DNA from: CAZOSF01 sp964582415
GTDB taxonomy: Bacteria > Bacteroidota > Bacteroidia > Flavobacteriales > Flavobacteriaceae
Length of the DNA: 64,000 nucleotides
NCBI GenBank assembly: GCA_964582415.1
Contig: CAZOSF010000001.1
Location: forward strand, 25,553 to 89,552
Reading direction: 5' to 3'
Shown here in pieces: positions 60,243-64,000 of the stretch. Below the pieces are notes generated by a model. It did not search any database and was not told the DNA's origin. It saw nothing but the letters and a program-made list of their open reading frames with translations. The translations under genes were made by a program, and so were the position numbers. The number at the start of each line of letters is the position of its first letter. Position 1 is the first letter of the stretch.

Positions 60243-60917
60243 ATGGGTAAGCTCTATTTGGTTCCAACTCCCATTGGTAACTTGAAAGACATGACCTTTC
60301 GAGCCGTTGAGGTTTTGAAGGAAGTCGACCTCATCCTTGCCGAAGATACTCGAACCAGCGGAAAACTGTTGAAGCATTTTGAAATAGGAACGCCCATGCA
60401 GTCCCATCATATGCACAACGAACACCAAACGGTTTTCTCGTTGGTGGAGCGCATTCAAAACGGTAAAAACATCGCTTTGATCAGTGATGCCGGGACACCG
60501 GCGATCAGCGACCCCGGATTCTTGCTCACCCGGGCCTGTGTGGAGGCAGGAATTGAAGTAGAATGTCTGCCTGGCGCCACCGCCTTTGTGCCAGCATTGG
60601 TAGTGAGTGGCATTCCTAATGATCGATTTGTTTTTGAGGGGTTTCTTCCCGTTAAAAAGGGGCGACAAACCCGATTGGAACAATTACAGCTCGAAACACG
60701 AACCATGGTCTTCTATGAGTCACCACACAAGTTGATGAAGACCCTAAAGCAATTCCAGGAATATTTTGGAGAAGACCGAAGGATGTCCGTTTCAAGGGAG
60801 TTGAGCAAATTACACGAAGAAACCATCCGTGGCACCATCCGTGAAGTAATGGCACATTTTGAAAAACATCCCGTTAAAGGGGAATTGGTTTTGGTGGTGG
60901 CAGGAAGAACTATCTAA
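60243..60917 (+). CDS. rsmI: 16S rRNA (cytidine(1402)-2'-O)-methyltransferase
   Basis: A 224-residue RsmI of the tetrapyrrole-methylase fold that 2'-O-methylates C1402 in the ribosomal decoding centre. Motifs: GKLYLVPTPIGNLKDMTFRA at the N-terminus, DLILAEDTRTSGKLL, ISDAGTPAISDPG, CLPGATAFVPALVVSG and VFYESPHKLMKTL. The start is the ATG at 60243. It overlaps the end of the convergent YwqK-like gene by 8 bp. Confidence 0.95.
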   Translation: MGKLYLVPTPIGNLKDMTFRAVEVLKEVDLILAEDTRTSGKLLKHFEIGTPMQSHHMHNEHQTVFSLVERIQNGKNIALISDAGTPAISDPGFLLTRACVEAGIEVECLPGATAFVPALVVSGIPNDRFVFEGFLPVKKGRQTRLEQLQLETRTMVFYESPHKLMKTLKQFQEYFGEDRRMSVSRELSKLHEETIRGTIREVMAHFEKHPVKGELVLVVAGRTI

Positions 60918-61422
60918 AATACTGAGCCAACTCCATCATTCGCATGGGATCTTCTTGCGGATTGACGGTTTCTATTAGATTGAATTCTGGATCGTATACA
61001 TTGAAACTGGGCGCATCGCTATCTTTTTTCTTTCCAAAGACAATTTCGATATTTTCAAAATGGTCGTATCGCACAATCATTTCATAAACAGAACCATCGT
61101 AAATTTTATCGAAGGTAGCAGCGATAATTTTTCCGTTCTCATAGTAATTGTTGTACTCAACCCCATTTTGGTTGGTTTTACGATACACCACTGTCTGGTT
61201 GGTATCGTAATGTACTTCGTCGCTGCTTCGACTTCCGTTATTATAGGAAACCTCACTGGCCAGCTCGCCCGTCTTGTGATAGGTGTACTGTGGTCCATGT
61301 AATACACTGGCGACATAATTTTCCCGAGCAATCAGGGTGCCCTGAAGGTCGTAGGTAAGATGTTCCCCATCCAGATAGCCGTCTTCTAAAAAAAACTCCT
61401 CCAAAGGCACACTGTCACGCAC
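60910..61422 (-). CDS. YwqK-like repeat protein (5' end in gap)
   Basis: The C-terminal about 170 residues of a protein built from short MORN/YwqK-like repeats, each with a G-x-L/I-x-x-E or YENGKIIA turn (YHKTGELASEVSYNNG, YYENGKIIAATF). Such proteins are often annotated as toxin-antitoxin YwqK-family antitoxin, but the annotation is not supported by a nearby toxin. The start is in the gap. Confidence 0.7.
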   Translation of the reverse strand: MRDSVPLEEFFLEDGYLDGEHLTYDLQGTLIARENYVASVLHGPQYTYHKTGELASEVSYNNGSRSSDEVHYDTNQTVVYRKTNQNGVEYNNYYENGKIIAATFDKIYDGSVYEMIVRYDHFENIEIVFGKKKDSDAPSFNVYDPEFNLIETVNPQEDPMRMMELAQYFR

Positions 61423-61522
61423 NNNNNNNNNNNNNNNNNNNNNNNNNNNNNNNNNNNNNNNNNNNNNNNNNNNNNNNNNNNNNNNNNNNNNNNNNNNNNN
61501 NNNNNNNNNNNNNNNNNNNNNN
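61423..61522. other. Assembly gap (100 N)
   Basis: Exactly 100 unknown bases. The AhpD-like C-terminal part and the YwqK-like N-terminal part are missing, so the gap is longer than shown. Confidence 0.97.
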
Positions 61523-61917
61523 ACTTGGTTGGGAATTTGGGAGGCGGCTAATGAAAAGTCCAATGCGGCCCGTTCCGCTTCGGTAAAGGCAGGGTGGGTG
61601 CGGTACTCCCAAATATTGTCCAGTTTTTCTTGCTCGGCTCCATAGCGTTCTGCAGCCCGGATGGCATGGGCCTGGCAATAGCGACACCCTGCCGAGTTAC
61701 TGCTTACCCAAGCAATCATACGTTTCAGGGCAGAGGTGACCCGTCCCTCGTTGGCCATAACCGCCTTGTTGAGGTTGATAAACGCTTTAGAAATGGCAGG
61801 GCGCCGTTGCATGGTAAGCACGCTGTTCGGACAAAAACCTAGGGTTTCATTAAAAAATTCGGCCAAATGTTTGGTTTCCTGATCGTGATCAGGTGAAAGG
61901 GGAGTGACTAAAGGCAT
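61523..61917 (-). CDS. Carboxymuconolactone decarboxylase/AhpD-like protein (3' end in gap)
   Basis: The first 131 residues of an AhpD-like protein. The redox motif is in WVSSNSAGCRYCQAHAIRAA (C-x-x-C-x-x-H), with a peroxidase-related enzyme pattern (FTEAERAALDFSLAASQIP). It may act as an alkylhydroperoxidase. The ATG at 61917 is 2 bp after the stop of the delta-60-repeat T9SS gene. The rest, about 50 residues, is in the gap. Confidence 0.85.
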
Positions 61918-61919
61918 AG

Positions 61920-63380
61920 TTAGTTTTTGATGAGTTTGAGGGTTGTGTTTCCCAAATTTAGGAAATACATCCCTGCTTCAAATGAAGATAAATCAAAGGA
62001 TGTATTTTGATTGGCGATAGTTCCTGTTTGGACGCGCTTGCCAGTGATATCTGCTATAGAATATTTTAATTCTTGGTTGAAGGAATCCAGTTTTAAGTGA
62101 AAAACCCCATCAGAGGGGTTGGGGGAAATGGTAATTTCTTGGGATTCATAATCTATAATCTCGAGGGGGCTGTTGTTTAGTCGAACAAGCACAATTTCAA
62201 TGTCTGGATAATTATACCAAACGTCGGAAAATGCAAATAGCAATTTGCCACTATTCAAAGGGATAAGTTTCATGGGACCCACTACACCACCTCCAGTACC
62301 ACCGGTGTCGAATTGAAAACTATAATCTGGGAAACCGTTGGAAAAATGTCGTCGAAAAATAGGAATGGTTCCGCCCTCCCAGTCCATTAAACTACCATCG
62401 GAAATGATTCTTTGGTTGGGTTGAATGATTACACCAGAGTATCCGTTGGTGCTATTTTCGTTAAATGCAGGGTCTATTGCCCCTGAGGGAAGCACCTTGT
62501 GCATGCTACGATAAAATTGTTCTGTTTGCCAATCCCAGAATGCACAACTCACTAAAATACTTTGGTCATTAAAAATAAGGCTCTTGCAGTTTGTTTCATC
62601 CTCATCCAAGGCGACTTCAGTGAATCCACCTATTCCGAAGGAAGCATTCAGTTCGCCGTTTTCATGTATTTTGACCAATTCATAAACATCATTCTCGTTT
62701 AATGATTTTCTATAGAAAACGTAAGCGCCTTCTTGCAATTTATTTAAGGTATTCAGTGTGATACTCGCGGTATCAGTAATAGGTATTTTGGCTTCACCAT
62801 TAGTACCAAAACTGGCATCAAGCTGTCCTTCGTAAGTGAATCTTCGCATGACAATATGTGGAACTCCGGAATAGGTGCCTTCCGTCATAGTTAAAAGTTT
62901 GCCATCCTCTAAAGTTTCAAATTTTAATTGATAAGAATTGGCTCCGAAATCAGTAAGCATTCCATTTACACCAAAATCCAAATCTATGGTCCCATTGGGT
63001 AACAGTCGCACAATTGCTCGGTCATTGCTGGGTATATATCCCTTTAGTAGAAGCTTATCATCCGATTGAATTTTAATCTCATCACTGGGGAAATTTTGAC
63101 TTTCGGAATATAAAAGTCCATTATCTCCAAAACTTGTATTTAGACTACCATCTTCATTAAAAGAGAGCACAAAATTTTCATATTCCCCTTGAACATTATC
63201 GAAATATCCCGAAACGAACAACTGACCTGATGAATTTTCAGCAACATCGGAAAAAGTTTCCATACCTTCCCCTAGATTATGTATAACCCAGCCACTATCA
63301 CCGAAGGTTTCGTCCAGACTGCCATCCTGCCCCCAGCAACCAATGCCTACAAGTAAAATTGAAAGTAAAAGTCTTTTCAT
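61920..63380 (-). CDS. Delta-60 repeat protein with T9SS type A sorting domain
   Basis: A 486-residue secreted protein with a signal peptide (MKRLLLSILLVGIGCWGQ). At least five delta-60 repeats are visible, each with an L-D/N-x-x-F-G-x-x-G pattern (LDETFGDSGW, LNTSFGDNGL, IDLDFGVNGM, LDASFGTNGE, LNASFGIGGF) that form a beta-propeller-like fold. The C-terminal 80 residues are a T9SS type A sorting domain (ISPNPSDGVFHLKLDSFN, YSIADITGKRVQTG, GMYFLNLGNTTLKLIKN). It should be exported and surface-released. The AhpD-like gene follows after 2 bp. Confidence 0.9.
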   Translation of the reverse strand: MKRLLLSILLVGIGCWGQDGSLDETFGDSGWVIHNLGEGMETFSDVAENSSGQLFVSGYFDNVQGEYENFVLSFNEDGSLNTSFGDNGLLYSESQNFPSDEIKIQSDDKLLLKGYIPSNDRAIVRLLPNGTIDLDFGVNGMLTDFGANSYQLKFETLEDGKLLTMTEGTYSGVPHIVMRRFTYEGQLDASFGTNGEAKIPITDTASITLNTLNKLQEGAYVFYRKSLNENDVYELVKIHENGELNASFGIGGFTEVALDEDETNCKSLIFNDQSILVSCAFWDWQTEQFYRSMHKVLPSGAIDPAFNENSTNGYSGVIIQPNQRIISDGSLMDWEGGTIPIFRRHFSNGFPDYSFQFDTGGTGGGVVGPMKLIPLNSGKLLFAFSDVWYNYPDIEIVLVRLNNSPLEIIDYESQEITISPNPSDGVFHLKLDSFNQELKYSIADITGKRVQTGTIANQNTSFDLSSFEAGMYFLNLGNTTLKLIKN

Positions 63381-63509
63381 AGTAACTTGATTTTAAAAAT
63401 GCGGGGATGGATTTAAGAAAGGTACAAAATCATTTAGAATATGTCTTACGGACTTCCATATTATGCGTAACTTTACCCAAAGACTCCCCCTAATTTTAGA
63501 GAATTGTCG

Positions 63510-64000
63510 ATGCGCTGGACCCTATTGCCGAAACCGGAGCAGGAAAAAATAAATGCCCTTTCCCAAGCCCTTGGTGTAAACGATTTTATCGCTACCCTCT
63601 TACTGCAAAGGGGTATCGAAACCTATGAAGATGCCCGAAAATTCTTTAGGCCCTCCCTGGACGATTTACACGACCCCTATCTCATGAAGGACATGGATAA
63701 GGCCGTTGCCAGAATCGAAAAAGCCATCGAAAATCGGGAGAATATTTTGGTTTTTGGAGATTATGATGTGGATGGCACTACGGCAGTAAGCCTAATGTAT
63801 ACCTATTTGCAGTCCTATTATCCCAATGTAGCCTATTACATTCCCGATCGTTACGATGAGGGGTATGGAGTGTCATTCAAAGGCATCGACTATGCCGACG
63901 ATAATGGCATGACTTTAATCATTGCACTCGACTGTGGTATTAAAGCCATCGATAAGGTGGGTTACGCCAAAGAGAAAGGCATCGATTTTATCATCTGTGA
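63510..64000 (+). CDS. recJ: Single-stranded-DNA-specific exonuclease RecJ (5' part)
   Basis: The first 163 residues of RecJ, a 5'-3' ssDNA exonuclease in recombination and repair. The start MRWTLLPKPEQEKINALSQA is the family N-terminus; the DHH-superfamily metal motif is FGDYDVDGTTAVSLM, and IIALDCGIKAID is motif II. The rest lies beyond base 64000. It is divergent from the delta-60-repeat gene across 129 bp. Confidence 0.93.
   Translation, partial: MRWTLLPKPEQEKINALSQALGVNDFIATLLLQRGIETYEDARKFFRPSLDDLHDPYLMKDMDKAVARIEKAIENRENILVFGDYDVDGTTAVSLMYTYLQSYYPNVAYYIPDRYDEGYGVSFKGIDYADDNGMTLIIALDCGIKAIDKVGYAKEKGIDFIIC

Noticed and set aside
60910..61917. Single protein joining AhpD-like and repeat domains
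   Set aside because: The frame crosses 100 N bases.
1..64000. CRISPR arrays, insertion sequences, prophage genes, restriction or toxin systems
   Set aside because: No repeat-spacer pattern, transposase, phage structural gene or paired defence genes seen on either strand.

Overview
The window is a 64 kb piece of a chromosome from a member of the Flavobacteriaceae (Bacteroidota), probably marine. The evidence is repeated TAnnTTTG -7 promoter boxes, two secreted proteins with type IX secretion (T9SS) type A C-terminal sorting domains, a PID-CTERM peptide, a head-GIN protein, a DUF4175 membrane protein, an OMP_b-brl_3 outer-membrane receptor, and paired GltX and GlnS synthetases. Nearly every gene is a core or family-typical gene. 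I see no insertion sequence, prophage, CRISPR array or integrative element.

Layout. 1-19 kb: 3' part of holB, then a mostly minus-strand block (methyltransferase, mnmG, ybeY, DUF4175 protein, OMP, glnS, LysE-type exporter, head-GIN protein, small secreted protein, rnr), with alkB-type hydroxylase, gltX, an SPFH protein, folB and tRNA-Cys on the plus strand. Two exact parS sequences flank mnmG. 19.0-19.5 kb: an AT-rich gene-free stretch where gene direction flips, a weak candidate replication origin. 19.5-22.7 kb: rpiB, cation efflux, ElaA-type acetyltransferase, amt. 22.7-30.5 kb: a minus-strand run with three peptidases (S8, M1, S41), rnpA, a sterol-desaturase-type hydroxylase and an MBL hydrolase. 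30.7-40.8 kb: Na+/H+ antiporter, lepA, outer-membrane receptor, dus, a LolC/E-type permease, rbfA, methylmalonyl-CoA epimerase, a CAU tRNA, a PID-CTERM protein and riboflavin synthase. 40.8-47.6 kb: pdxA, then the DUF177-rpmF-fabH-accB-accC fatty acid initiation cluster, a DAO-type oxidoreductase and a GreA-C-like protein. 47.6-58.2 kb: GH3 beta-glucosidase, ABC ATPase, prolyl oligopeptidase, DoxX protein, a VCBS/ASPIC T9SS protein beside a diheme-cytochrome-like lipoprotein, asd and mscL. 58.3-64 kb: alr, tdk, a coiled-coil protein, rsmI, a YwqK-like protein, an AhpD-like protein, a delta-60-repeat T9SS protein and the 5' part of recJ.

Three runs of exactly 100 N (38191-38290, 58903-59002, 61423-61522) are scaffold placeholders. 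They truncate six genes, and the missing DNA must be longer than 100 bp. Reading frames that run through the N runs are artefacts, not fusions.

Functionally the window joins translation and RNA maintenance (gltX, glnS, lepA, rbfA, ybeY, rnr, rnpA, mnmG, dus, rsmI), fatty acid initiation, cofactor synthesis (folB, ribE, pdxA), lysine/threonine/peptidoglycan precursors (asd, alr), and secreted or surface polymer degradation. I did not find a clear new defence or mobile system. The observations most worth checking are the parS pair with the nearby candidate origin, the lone PID-CTERM gene, and the cytochrome/VCBS gene pair.
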